From NCBI GenBank assembly GCA_963662155.1, contig OY759261.1, positions 44,657,556 to 44,721,555 on the forward strand: a stretch of DNA of 64,000 bases, written 5' to 3'. A program made the translations under genes and the position numbers. Source of the stretch: Lamellibrachia columna. Lineage: Eukaryota; Annelida; Polychaeta; Sabellida; Siboglinidae. A model generated the notes under the pieces. That model was not told the DNA's origin. It searched no databases and saw only the letters and a list, made by a program, of their open reading frames with translations. The first letter of the stretch is position 1, and each line of letters opens with the position of its first letter. Shown in pieces: positions 23,074 through 34,969 of the stretch.

Positions 23074-23797
23074 TTACCCCAAGTTTGGTGTCTTCGTCGG
23101 AGTACTCATGCTTGGTGACTTCCTTGGAGTATTGGCCTGCGATCCTCCTGTTTCTGCACAATCAGGCACAGAAGACCTTTGGTTCACCGTTGATGAAGTT
23201 GCTCCTTCAGTAGGTGTGTACGGTTTCACGAACGAGCTGTTTCTCCTGTACTCAACACCGTCCGGTGATCTCACTGTCAGTTCTTGACCGTCTTTCTTTT
23301 TGACTGAACGGAGTGTGCTCAAAGTTGGTCGACAGTTTTCCGGATGTCTTTGTGTTCTTTAGTGGAACTTGTTCTCCAAGTAACACTGGGCTTAACACGG
23401 CTCCACGTCTGCTATCTGCATATGCTTTGGTAGTTAGTTTGTGGTTCCAATCACGGTCTCGAACATTCTCGTCCAGAATGTTTTTGTCACTTCAAAGTTC
23501 TGGCAACTTTGTTTTCAGCTCTCTGCCGAACATGAGATATGCTGGAGTCACACCTGTACTAGCTTGTGGTGTAGTTCTGTGTGCCAACAGAAACTTCATG
23601 AGTTATCCTTTCCATCCCTTTCCTTCCACAAAGGCCACTTTGAGTGTTTTCAGAAGTGTTCTGTTCTGTCTCTCCACCTCCCCATTTGCTTGTGAGCACA
23701 AACGTGGTGTTCGATTCCATGTTCCTGTAAGAAACTCTTGAATTCCTCAGATTGGAATTGACTGCCGTTGTCTGATTTCACCGAGAACGGGTATCCA
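23074..23797 (-). pseudogene. Gypsy-1 integrase C-terminal half and pol tail
   Basis: Reading the minus strand down from 23797 gives the second catalytic block (SDNGSQFQSEEF), then a frameshift, then VERQNRT with the catalytic Glu in another frame, then a Pro/Ser-rich pol tail (23074-23322). Open frames on the plus strand over the same bases are shadows. Confidence 0.8.
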
Positions 23798-24550
23798 TTA
23801 TCCGGCAAATATAGGAATTAGAGCCCCGATGATTTTCTGGGTTGAAGTCGACTGCATGATGACAACTTCGAAGAATCGACTATAATAGTCAGCTATCACC
23901 AGCAGATTTTCGCCCGTAGGCAAAGGTCCTATCATGTCTATGGAAACGTCTTGCCACGGTCCTGTCGGTGGTTCAGTTTTCTGCATCAGCTCTGGCGGAC
24001 TCAATTGACTGACACCTTGACATCCATGACATGATCTGCATATTTTCTCAGCATCATTGTCCATTCTCGGCCACCAGACTTTGCTTCTGAGCCGCTGTTT
24101 CATATTTACGATCCCTTGGTGTCCTTCATGAGCAAGGTGTAAGACATCATCTATAAGTCTTCGTAGTATTACAATCCTTGTCCCACGTAATACCACCTTC
24201 CCGAGAACACAGAGTTCATTCTTCACACACGAGTAGTATGGCATCTTGCACTCATGCCAGTTCCCGTGATGTATGTAGTGTCTCACACTGGTCAGCTCTG
24301 CGTCTTCTTCTGTTGCAAATTCTACGTCACGTGCTGTGAGAGCAACTGATGTGCTTTCCTCAGCAATCATCCACACCACCTCAATTTCTTCTCCACTCAT
24401 GTATTTTGGTGTCATCCGATTTAGTCGTGTGAGCGCAATGTTTGTTTTCCCTGGTGGGTAGATCACCTCGTACTGGTACCCTTGAAAGCGAAGCACCCAT
24501 CTTTCTATCCTCGCCGATGGCTTCGATGTTCTGCTGTAGATGCATTCCAA
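23798..24550 (-). pseudogene. Gypsy-1 RNase H tail, zinc-binding and integrase N-terminal part
   Basis: This 250-codon frame holds the end of RNase H (YPPGKTNIALTRLNR), the HHCC zinc-binding module (LAHEGHQGIVNMKQRL, then CRSCHGCQG) and the first integrase Asp in WQDVSIDMIGPLP. DALSR-type residues have drifted to IALTR. It is continuous with 23797 and downwards by a frame change. Confidence 0.85.
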
Positions 24551-24761
24551 CGGTTTGTGGTCCGTCTCCAGTTAGAATTCACGTCCATACACATACAGGT
24601 GACATCTATCGCACGCCCACACGAGTGCCAACGCATCTTTCTCTGTTTGGGAGTATCTCCGCTCTACTGCTGTGCGGTTCCTTGACGCGTATGCCACAAC
24701 TCTCCATTGTCCCTCCTGGAGCTGTGTCGAACTGCTCCGAGTCCTGTTGGTCCTGCATGTG

Positions 24762-25640
24762 CTACAACGCGTGCTTTGCAGTCATTCTAAAGTACGCCAG
24801 CGACTCCACGCTTGTCGCGAGCTTCTTCAACTCTCTGAATGCTTCTTCTTGGTCCTCTCCCCATATGAACTTCTGATCCTTTCTGGTGAGGATTCTTAGT
24901 GGTTCGGCCACCTCTGCGAAGTTCGGCAGGAACTTGGCAGAATATTGCACAAGTCCGAGAAATTATCTCACTTCTGATGCATTCTTTGGGCTTTGTGCGT
25001 TTACGATCGCATCTATCTTCTCTTCACTTCGCCTGATCCCCTGTTTCCCCAGATCATGGCCGTAACATGTCAGTCGAGGTAATCTGAACTTGCATTTACT
25101 GCCGTTCAGTGTCAAGCCACACTCCTTGAGACGATTCAGCACGTCAAACAAGTTATCGTCGTGTTCCTTGAACGATCACGTTGTCTGCTATGTCTGCTGC
25201 TCCCTTGCAGTTTCGCAGTACATCCTTCACGATCTTCTGATAGTTTTCAGGTGCCGAGGCAATGCCAAACATTAGCATGTGATACCTGTACAATCCTTGG
25301 TGCGTCACGAATGTAGTTATTTCCCGTGATTCTTCTGCCAGCTCCACTTGGTGGAATCCCCATTTGAGATCTAGCTTGCTAAACACCGTCGACCCACTTA
25401 AATCTTGGAGAACTTCCTCAATGGTTGGAATAGAATGTCTCTCTCTCACAATTGCCTCGTTGGCTCTTCGCATGTCTACACAGATGCGTATATCGCTATC
25501 TGGTTTGGGCACTACAAGAGGTGATAACCACGTCGTTGGTGCGTTCGAAACTAATTTCTCTCGTAGACAGAATGGCAAACGACGTACTGGTTGCGCGATT
25601 GGTTGTACGTTTTTGTCGACGTGTAACTTCAGTTAGTAAT
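24762..25640 (-). pseudogene. Gypsy-1 reverse transcriptase
   Basis: Minus-strand frames 25153-25578, 24963-25151 and 24762-24950 together cover fingers (WLSPLVVPKPDSDIRICVDM), palm (SKLDLKWGFHQVEL, FGIASAPENYQ) and thumb/connection (YSAKFLPNFAEVAEPLRILT). The catalytic YxDD box has decayed to IADN. Frameshifts separate the pieces. Family assignment to Ty3/Gypsy is secure. Confidence 0.9.
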
Positions 25641-26124
25641 TCTTGAGTTTTGGTACGTCTGTGAACTTCCAGCGTATGTCAACATCAGTCCCCTCTTCTA
25701 TGACGGAGTAGGTGTGTGGGTGTTCGAGGTGTCCAACCCTCAACACAGCTAGCTTTTCAACTGTACGTCTTCCAAGTAGTGGTTTACTGGTCCATTTTAT
25801 GACAGTGAATTCACCTTCACACTTCCTGTCATTGTTTTCACACTCAATCTCTGCCACAAATGTTCAAAGGACTTCAATGGGTTTCTCTTGTTCATATGTG
25901 AACAGTTTCTTGTATGTTCTGCGTGACACATATTTTACACCATCCTTCTTGAGCATCTCCCATGTGGCTTTGTCCATAATGTTACAGGTTGCCCCTGAGT
26001 CGATGAGTATTGAGGTTATGGCCACCCCTCCGACCTTGAGGTCCACAACTCCCGACTCGTTTCCAGTGTTGTCAACTGTGAAAGCATAGTCGTCTCTGTT
26101 TGCACCCTGATTGTTTCCGGTCAC
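25641..26124 (-). pseudogene. Gypsy-1 aspartic protease
   Basis: Contains LIDSGATCNIM, the DSG active-site motif of retropepsins, and a downstream ...LLGRRTVEKLAVL... stretch matching the usual LLG block. The two parts are in different frames, so there is a frameshift near 25860. Confidence 0.85.
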
Positions 26125-26127
26125 CTT

Positions 26128-26812
26128 TCAACAGGTTTTCACTTTTGGGTTGGTGGTATCACTGGTCTTCCATGTTGGCTTTCCAGACCCCTGTGTTTTA
26201 CAACACACTGCATAGTGACCACGCTTCCCACACCGTTTACACACCTGGTCGCGTGAATGGCACTCTGCGTCACGCGCAAAATGTCCCTGTTGATTGCAAC
26301 GGTAGCATCTCTGTTCCGTTTGCCTGTGAGATGTTGTTCTTCCAGTAACACTATCATTTCCCTTTCCTTTCCATTTTAGCTTGTTTTTGTTGACAGCATT
26401 CACTTGTGCGTCAATTGATGCTCCTGGATTTTCCATTGCCTTCATTTGAAGGTCTACTGCTTCGAATGCTCTGGCGACATCTTGTAAATCTTTCAACAGT
26501 ATGTTCCCCGACTTTTCAAGGAACTTTCTCCGTAGGTGCATGCTTCTGCATTTCTCTATTACCTGGTCTCTGATAGCTTCATCAACATTGTCAAAACCGC
26601 ATGATATTGTTTTCTGTCATAGGCGAGACACAAATTGGTCTACCGTTTCGTTTTGTACCTGATCCATCTTTCGAAAAAGATGTCCCTCGAATGGTAGGAT
26701 CATTTGAGGTTGGAAATATCCATCTAACGTCTGAACTGTTTGATCGAATGTTAATTGGGCATTTTCGGGAACGATTTGGTAGAAGACTGCCTGGAGCTCC
26801 ATTCCTCCCATG
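26128..26812 (-). pseudogene. Gypsy-1 gag, middle and nucleocapsid
   Basis: The nucleocapsid has two CCHC zinc knuckles (CYRCNQQGHFARDAEC and CKRCGKRGHYAVCC) at about 26180-26290. Upstream, the capsid-like helical region (QTLDGYFQPQ, DQFVSRL) lies in frame 26617-26811. At 26812 the gene is cut by the Polinton; the missing N-terminus is at 62278-62525. Confidence 0.88.
26805..26812. repeat. Target duplication CTCCCATG, left copy
   Basis: Identical to 62270-62277. Counting one copy, the gag frame on the left is in phase with the gag N-terminus on the right. Confidence 0.9.
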
Positions 26813-27650
<838 letters not shown>

Positions 27651-28740
27651 CCTGTAGGGTTAGTAACCCTAATGGAAGGTCAAAGATCACCGACCTTTTG
27701 TACTTATTCAATTGCCAGTTGGGGTTACTGTAACCCTAATTCTATCGTCTGTACTGAACCCTAATACGAACCCTGTAGGGTTAGTAACCCTAATGAAAGG
27801 TCATAGATCACCGACCTTTTAGTAACCCTAATTCTGTATTCTTCGGTTTACTACTGACGATTATGGCGCGCTTTTCGAGACGTGTCTGGGCACAGAACCG
27901 TTTTGAACCGGTTTCGTGTAGTTTTTTTTCTTCTTTTCTGGAACGTTCGAACGACGTCGTGGAATTTTCCACGCTCACGAAAAGAAACACGATCCCGCAT
28001 TTTCACCTTTCTAGCAGACTGAAACCTAGCGGTCGAAAGTTCGTGCATGCAGCGGGAAAAACGTAGCCGTGCATTTAAGCTATACGACGCATCATTGCAT
28101 TATATTGAGAACTTTTCGACATATCGTTTCGCGTCGACACTTACATATTGCCTATTTCACCACGAGTCTACAAGAACACCGCGAGGTCAAAAGGTCAAGG
28201 TCAACAAAAAACACCGCCGCTTTCTGGAACGTTCGAACGAAGTCATGCCTTTTCATCCAGCTAGCAGACTGAAATCTAGCAGACGAAAATTCGTGCATGC
28301 AGCGGGTAAAACGTAGCCGTGCATGTAAGCTATACGACGCATATCGCATCGTTGCATTATATCGAGAACTTTTCAATGTATGTCGTTTCGCGTCGACACC
28401 TACATATCGCCTATTTCACGAGTCTGCAAGAACACCACGAGGTCAAAAGGTCAAGGTCAACAACGCCACCGCTTTCTGGAACGTTCGAACGAAGTCACAC
28501 CTTTTCACCCTGATAGTAGACTGAAATCTAGCGGATTCGTGCATCCAGCGGGAAAAACGTAGCCGTGCATGTAAGCTATACGACGCATATAGCATCATTG
28601 CATTATATCGAGAACTTTTCGACGTATGTCGTTTCGCGAAGGTCAAGGTCAACAAAAAACACCGCCGCTTTCTGGAACGTTCGAACGAAATCATGGAATT
28701 TTCCATAAACACCGCGAGGTCAAAGGTCAAGGTCAACAAT
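27651..28740. repeat. Inner TIR and degenerate ~200-290 bp tandem repeats
   Basis: Copies containing TTTCTGGAACGTTCGAACGA occur near 27935, 28221, 28473 and 28670, each followed by GTGCATGCAGCGGG-type and TATACGACGCAT-type blocks in variable spacing. 27651-27840 holds TTAGGG-like and ACCGACCTTTT motifs shared with the right side (54490-54600). Short plus-strand frames ending HAAGKT are repeat by-products. No gene. Confidence 0.8.
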
Positions 28741-28868
28741 GCATAAACACCACTGCACCTGTGAGTTGTGTATGTCTTACGCCAGCTGCATGTCTTTATT
28801 TGGTATTGTTCTGCATGCTATGCACGTGATGTTCACATACTACGCGCGTGCTGTGCACGTGTTGTGCG

Positions 28869-28940
28869 TCAGAACCGGTTCAAACCGGTTCAAACCGGTT
28901 CAAACTAGTTCAAACCGGTTCAAACTGGTTCAAACCGGGA
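28869..28940. promoter_or_regulatory. Seven decamer repeats GGTTCAAACC upstream of polB copy 1
   Basis: Head-to-tail 10-bp units, a few with one base changed, create several palindromic AACCGGTT joints. They lie about 300 bp upstream of the polymerase gene. AACCGGTT is the consensus of Grainyhead/CP2 factors (general knowledge); use here is inference. Confidence 0.55.
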
Positions 28941-29235
28941 AAACCCCAAGAAAAAAGTGCACCGTCAGCAGTAGCGACAGGCTGTGTAAACCGATCCGCT
29001 ACTGCAATTGCCATCACAACCGTTCTCCGATCTCTACAGAGCACTTCGATTGAACACCACAGTCACGCAGCAACACGTCAAGATGCCGCGACGGTAGCGG
29101 TACACCAAGTTTTGCAAGTATCTATTATATATTATCTTTGTTTGTACGAATGCTAACTAATACATAGGAATCACAATCATTCTCCGATCTTTGCACACCT
29201 ATTTCGGCGCATCACCAGCAACGATGAAATAAACA

Positions 29236-32200
29236 TGTTCAAAATGCAACAAAGTGTTTGGAAAAAAGCACCATATGCTGAGACATGAAAGAACGGTGTG
29301 TAATGCCACCACCACCACCACCACCACCGTTTCGCCTCCATCAGTATGCATAAAATGTGGTAAGGTGTTTGCAAATCATTACAACTTACAAAGACATGAA
29401 AGAACGACATGTTTCGATACCGATTCACCACCATTACCAAAAAGAGCGAAAAGGGAAGATACTACACCTCGCCACCCGTTCATTAGCGAAGATCCCATCG
29501 ACCCGCCCGATCGATTTCCCTTCCCCGACGCTCTGTCAACAGATTTGTTAGAACAGGGTAAATTTTAGACTATGCAGTCTAGATAAGACTACTCTAGAAA
29601 CTCCACTGAAGACCATGTTCGAACAACAGACCAATGCTTTCAAAATCAACTTGAGTTATGGATTTGTTTTGAAAAACAAAAACACAGGATGTTATAGGTA
29701 CTATCATTCCTCCTGCAATTGCTGCGGTCGATACCTGGACGAATCCAGTCTCATCACCAATCGGGATGAGTTTGATGTTTTTCTTGAACGTATAAAACAA
29801 AATGATATCTTGCAGTGGGTCATATCGCAGAGACCCGATTCGCAATGGATTTGCGAATTGGTGACAAATGTGACTTTTTTTATTAATAAAATCATAAACC
29901 ATCCAATTGGGTGCGTCAGCATGAATTCCCTGCCGACATACATCAAGAAGAACAAAGCCGTCATCTGTCTGGAAACGGTGCCTAATCATGGAAAAAGGTA
30001 TAAAGATAATTTGTGCCTCTTTAGATTCTGAGCTCTTCATCGGGGTGGTGATGTCCGTTGTTTGGAATCTGCCGTTACGCAACTTTACGAGACGTACAAA
30101 CAGGATGACGATGTACCCATGGAAGAATTTGTCGGAGTCACACTCGGTGACCTATATCGTATAGAGACCACTTTCCAAACGAACGTGTGCGTTTATGAAC
30201 TCGTCGAGTCTGATGATGATGATGACGGAAAGAAACCGCAGAACTCGTCCGTCGATCGTTGTGTCATTATTCTGACACGATGTATCTCAATCTTCACGAG
30301 ACAAACTTTTCGTACATACAAAACATTCAAATGTACTGCCATTCCTATAAGTGTCGGAAGTGCGGTGAGAGCTTATGGAAAAACGCATGTTGGCTAAGCC
30401 GACACGAGCGCACGAGTACGGGAGGTGTGCGTCGGGTCTATCCCGGTGGCGTGTACTATTCGACCCCGTCGGTGTTCGAACGTCTGGACGGCGAGAACAT
30501 CCGAGTCCCCGAATCGTTGCGGTACTATCCGTACCGAGCCACCTTTGACTTCGAGTGTTGGTTCGACACCGCACGACTTCCTGTCGACAGTGACAAGGTC
30601 CACTGGGTCGCGCGTCACGTCCCGTTGAGCGTCAGCGTGGCATCCAACCTGCCGGGACACGAACAAGTGCAGTGTCTCGTCACGGATGGAGGCACCAACA
30701 AGTTGATGAGCGCCATGATGGACATCTTGCAATCGATGAGTGACGCCGCCTACGAAAACATAAACAATTCTTACGAGGACGTGCTAGATCGACTGGTAAA
30801 AGCACGATCGAACTGGGACGAAACATTGCGCAATGCACAATCACCTGACGACGAGGAATCTCGTCAACCGAGCAACCCGTACAAAACGCTGATGAAACAA
30901 CTTCACGACTGGCTTCATAAATTACCAGTCATCGGCTTTAATTCGGGGAAATACGATCTCAATGCCGTCAATCAGTTCCTCGTTCCCTACTTCCTGTCAA
31001 AGAAAGAGGAAGAAGAAGAAGAAATGGAATAGGACGACAAAGAGAAAGAAAAAGAACAAGAAGAAGAGAACGATGGCGTCGGGTCGTTTTTCGTCATCAA
31101 GCGCAACGACACGTTCATGTGTCTGTCGACGGATAAGCTAACATTCCTAGACATGACCAATTACATAGCCCCGGGATTCAGCTACGACACATATCTGAAA
31201 GCGTACGGTTGTAAAATAACAAAAGGGTTTTTTCCCGTACGAATATATGGACTGTCTGGAGAGACTCGACGATACCGCATTTCCACCAAAAGAAGCCTTC
31301 TTCAGTCAATTGAAGAACGAGGGTATTTCCGACGAGGATTACGTCGGTTGTCAAGAGGCCTGGCGCGGTAACGGCATGACGACCTTGCGGGACTGTCTCG
31401 TCTGGTACAAAAACAGAGACGTGGTTCCCTTTCAGTTCGCCTTCTACCAACAACGCGGCATAGTTCAAGCAGGGCATCACCGTACCCTGTCTGACCTTGC
31501 TCTACCTGTTCAACTATCTTCCGGAGAAGACGTACTTTACGCTCTTCAACGAGAAGAATAAAGATCTTTATCAGCTCGTCAAAGATCACGTGGTCGGTGG
31601 ACCTTCGCTCGTTTTTCACCGCTATCACGAGAAAGAAGTTACTAAGATCCGTCAGAGCGACTACGGAGAGACCGCCCGATTGTGCCGTTCCATCTTAGGG
31701 TATGACGCCAACGCGCTCTATTTATGGTCATTAACCCTAAATATGCCGACCGGTTGGCACAGACGTCGACGTGAACAAAATGCGTTCCGTCCCGAATCGG
31801 CGCAGCTGCACGGACAGATGGCCGTAGAATGGCTTACATGGGAAGCTGCAAGAACGGGACGCGCCTTACGACATCAAGTCAACGGTCGAGAGAAGAGGAT
31901 CGGTAAACTTCTGGTGGACGGGTGGTGCAGCGAGACGAACACGGCGTATCAGTTCCACGGATGTTTCTACCACGGTCATCCGTGCTTGGGTCTAGAAACG
32001 AACGCCGGCAACGGGAAACCCATGACCCAACTGCTCGCCGAGACCCGAAAGAACACCGCCTACCTACGTCACTTTATCAAGGTCGTCGAATTGTGGGAAT
32101 GCGAGTGGAAAGAGACGAGAAGAGATCCGGTCGTGAAAAAGTGTCTGGATGCCGCCTTTCCACGACGACGCCACGTGTGGTGGACGATGACGTCGCAACA

Positions 32201-33432
32201 GATCCTGAGAGGCGTGCGTGACGGAACCATATTTGGATTGATCGAATGTGATGTTTCGGTGCCGATAACATTACACGCGCATTTTTCCGAAATGCAGCCG
32301 GTGTTTAGAAACATCCGTCTGACCCGCGACAATATCGGATCTTTCATGCGCCGATACGCCGAAGAGCACGACATCATGACGACTCCGCGGCGCATGCTCG
32401 TGGGCAGTTTCCACGGCGACAAGATATTACTCGCCACGCCGCTCCTGAGATGGTACCTGGAACACGGAATCGAGGTGACGCGCGTCTACCAGGTCGTCGA
32501 ATACACCCCAGCCCGTGCTTCCGGCGGTTCGGCGACGCCGCGTCCACGGCCCGACGCGAGGAAGACGTCCACCCGCACAAGGCCTACATCGCAGACACCA
32601 TGAAGTTGCTGGGGAACTCGGGTTACGGGAAGACCAACACCAACGTGGATCGACATCGCGACGTGAAATACTGCACGGAGATGGCGGCATCGCTCATGGT
32701 CAACGATAGACGGTTCCGACAACTCGACGTCGTCGTCGACGATGCATACGAGATAGCGATGAACAAGAAAACCGTCACGTACGCCCTGCCCGTACACGTG
32801 GGGTTCTTCGTTCTGCAGTACGCCAATATGTGAATGTTGCAGTTCTATTACGTCTTTATCAACAGGTACCTGGAGCGTCCTCTTTTCCAGTACTGCGAGA
32901 TGGATACAGCTTCCGCCTATTTGGCCTTGGCCGGCGAGTCCGTCGACGACCTCGTGACCCCGGAACTACGAGAACATTATTTCCGGCGTCGATCCGAATG
33001 GTTGCCGTCCGAATGTTGCGACGAACATCAGAACGAGTACGTGCGCTGTCGACTCGCCGATCGTCCGTGGGTCGGTGACGAGGCGTGCTGTAAGGCGCGC
33101 AAAGGCGTACGACAAGAGGACACCGGGTCTGTTCAAGGTCGAGTGGTCCGGTGACGGGTTCGTGGGGTTGTGCAGCAAGACGTACTATTGTTTCGGAGCC
33201 ACCGACAAGTACAGCACCAAAGGACTGACCAAGCGTCACAACGCCATCAACAAAGACGCGTTCCTGGAGGTGCTCGCCAACCGTCGGAGCTGAAGTGGAA
33301 AGAACCGCGGGTTCCGGGTGCATCGCTCGTCCGTGTTGACGTACTTGCAGGAACGAGCGGCTCTCACCTACTTCTATGCCAAACGCGTGGTGCACGTGGA
33401 CGGAGTGAGCACGGGTCCGGTGGACGTGTAAA
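29236..33432 (+). pseudogene. polB: Protein-primed DNA polymerase B, copy 1 (broken)
   Basis: The gene would replicate the linear Polinton genome from a terminal protein. Parts in order: N-terminal C2H2 fingers (CSKCNKVFGKKHHMLRHERTVC at 29236 and CIKCGKVF), a Cys-rich conserved region (YYHSSCNCCGRYLDE), a further C2H2 finger near 30355, exonuclease region (FDFECWF, about 30550; FNSGKYDLNA, about 30940), motif A (YDANALYL, about 31699), motif B (KLLGNSGYG, about 32602) and motif C. Motif C reads DTAS (32903-32914) where copy 2 has DTDS, so a catalytic Asp is lost. At least six frameshifts or stops interrupt it (for example near 29568, 30028, 31030 and 31490) and about 60 codons present in copy 2 are missing near 29570. 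Confidence 0.9.
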
Positions 33433-34025
33433 AAAGAAAAGAAAAGACGATGCATGCCGGTCGTACGGCCTGTTGACGTAGTGCTAGGCGACGTGTTCGT
33501 ACTCGTTATAATCACCGTCGTAGTTTTGGTGTTCGCAAGCGTTATAGACGGCGAATTTTTTATAAGAGGAGACGTGCTAGAACCTTTCGTCGTAGAGCAC
33601 ACTGCTATATTCGTAATGAACAGCATGGATCTTATTTCATTGCTGGTGCAGGAGGGTGGACTTGCTTTAATTCGAAGTTCTCGTTTACGGAGTTTCCGTA
33701 CCAACTTCGTGCTCTCTGGTATGATAACTTTGATCAGGTTAAGGTACTGTCTGTTACATAGAAGATATGGATCCGTGATGTTAGTCCTGTCCAATCAGTG
33801 TCTCAAGGTGATGCTTTGGTTCCTGTCATGAGAGTTCCTGAATTCCGCTGGAGTTACGATCCCGAACTTTCAAAGAACATTTTCACCTGCTGTGTTGTCT
33901 ATGCATCCTACATCTAAAACGATTGTTGTAGTCGGAAAGCGCGGCATCAGTAGTAGTAGCGACAGACTATATAAACAGGACGTGTAGAAAAGGCGATGCA
34001 CACTGGTCGTCTTTCATAAGTGACC
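33433..34025 (+). other. Extra ~0.55 kb between polB and ATPase, with a promoter-like end
   Basis: Compared with copy 2, where polymerase and ATPase are only 39 bases apart, this is an insertion. The flanking bases GATGCATGCCGGTCGT (33449) and GATGCACACTGGTCGT (33995) are related, so the insertion duplicated the junction. A frame at 33454-33831 has a hydrophobic stretch; another frame (about 33665-33890) has more natural composition but contains stops. I do not recognise either. The end resembles the sequence upstream of polB copy 1 (CAGTAGCGACAG). Confidence 0.5.
33968..33975 (+). promoter_or_regulatory. TATA box upstream of ATPase copy 1
   Basis: TATATAAA lies 51 bases before the ATPase start, after a CAGTAGTAGCGACAG block that also precedes polB copy 1. 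Confidence 0.5.
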
Positions 34026-34465
34026 ATGGACGTACGGTGGAAACATCCTTTCACGTGCATCGTCGCCGGACCGACGGGATGTGGTAAAAGTACTTTCGTG
34101 ACGCGTATGCTACATCACGCTGCTACGATGATCGATCCACCTCCCGAACGGATCACGTAGTGTTACGGAGAATGGCAAGAGGCCTACGCAACGATGGACT
34201 TAGTCGACGTGCGGTTCGAGGAAGGGTTGCCGAGTGCGAGCATGCTCGATTCGACAACGAGGAACCTCATCATCATAGACGATCTCATGGCGGAAACGGA
34301 CGAACGGGTCACGACCTTGTTCGCTAAAAAAAGTCATCACAGGAACACGTCCGTGCTGTATCTCGTACAGAACTTGTTCCCTAAAAATAAGGAGAGTCGT
34401 ACCATCAGTCTGAATTCTCAGTACATGGTGGTGTTCAAGAATCCTCGTGACGCATCGCAGATGTC
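34026..34465 (+). pseudogene. Packaging ATPase copy 1, truncated
   Basis: It aligns with the intact ATPase at 37605-38231 for about 147 codons, including the Walker A motif GPTGCGKST and the Walker B stretch LIIIDDLM. A TAG at 34158-34160 replaces the Trp codon of copy 2. After SQMS (34465) the sequence switches abruptly to the reverse strand of the minor capsid gene, losing the last ~60 residues. The switch is one of the two junctions of the composite element. Confidence 0.88.
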
Positions 34466-34617
34466 TGCGGGTACTGTATTTCTGCCAACCCGCATTCCCA
34501 CTCGCCAGTCAGATCGATACGTCGAGGTAAGTCGGTGATGTAATGGGCCAACGTATTGTCGGGATACATCTTCATGGAAGCGTTGCTAGGCAGTGTCAGG
34601 TAGAAATCAGTCGCCAT
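34466..34617 (-). pseudogene. Minor capsid (penton, PX-type) N-terminal fragment
   Basis: About 50 codons starting MATDFYLTLPSNASMKMYPD match the start of the gene at 50753 and end at AEIQYPQ. There the sequence runs into the truncated ATPase of the opposite strand. The start overlaps the upstream membrane-protein gene by about 11 bases, as in copy 2. Confidence 0.85.
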
Positions 34618-34809
34618 TACGTCTCAACGTGGGATTGGGGAGCAGGTAACCCAAATAACTACTCAACAGGGCCGTCCACAGATTATAATTCTCGTGACCT
34701 GTGGTCAGGTTGTAAATACTTACCAGGATGACCGTGAACAAGACGAGGACCTGACACAGAAAGACAATTTCCTCTTTAGGACACACGGTACCGAACAGAT
34801 GCCAAGGAG

Positions 34810-34843
<34 letters not shown>

Positions 34844-34969
34844 GCTGTCCTCTGCGTCATGCGCGTCAGTACTGTCCTCTGTTGCTGCTACTACGTCCTC
34901 TTGTTCTTCCTCTTCCTGTTCTATGACGGTGGTGGTGGTGAAGTCTCGTGCCGTCGTGTCTTGTGTCAT
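34607..34969 (-). CDS. Small conserved Polinton membrane protein, copy 1
   Basis: 120 residues: an acidic N-terminus with Glu and Ser runs (the Ser run is a (GCT)n microsatellite on the plus strand), then FGTVCPKEEIVFLCQVLVLF leading into one membrane helix (about residues 70-90) and a conserved tail LGYLLPNPTLRR. Copy 2 (50458-50763) conserves the helix and tail but not the acidic part. It overlaps the next gene's start and follows integrase by a 4-base overlap, so a shared transcript is plausible. Function unknown; a virion membrane or assembly role is speculation. Confidence 0.75.

Noticed and set aside
23313..23741. Plus-strand frames in the Gypsy-1 pol region
   Set aside because: Minus strand carries integrase motifs over the same bases.
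32859..33794. 311-codon minus-strand frame over the polB copy 1 end
   Set aside because: Antisense to conserved polymerase sequence; composition is Arg/Thr-rich as expected for a shadow.
33454..33831. 125-codon plus-strand frame as a real gene
   Set aside because: Not present in the other Polinton set, no family recognised and another frame has more natural composition; kept only as part of the insertion note.
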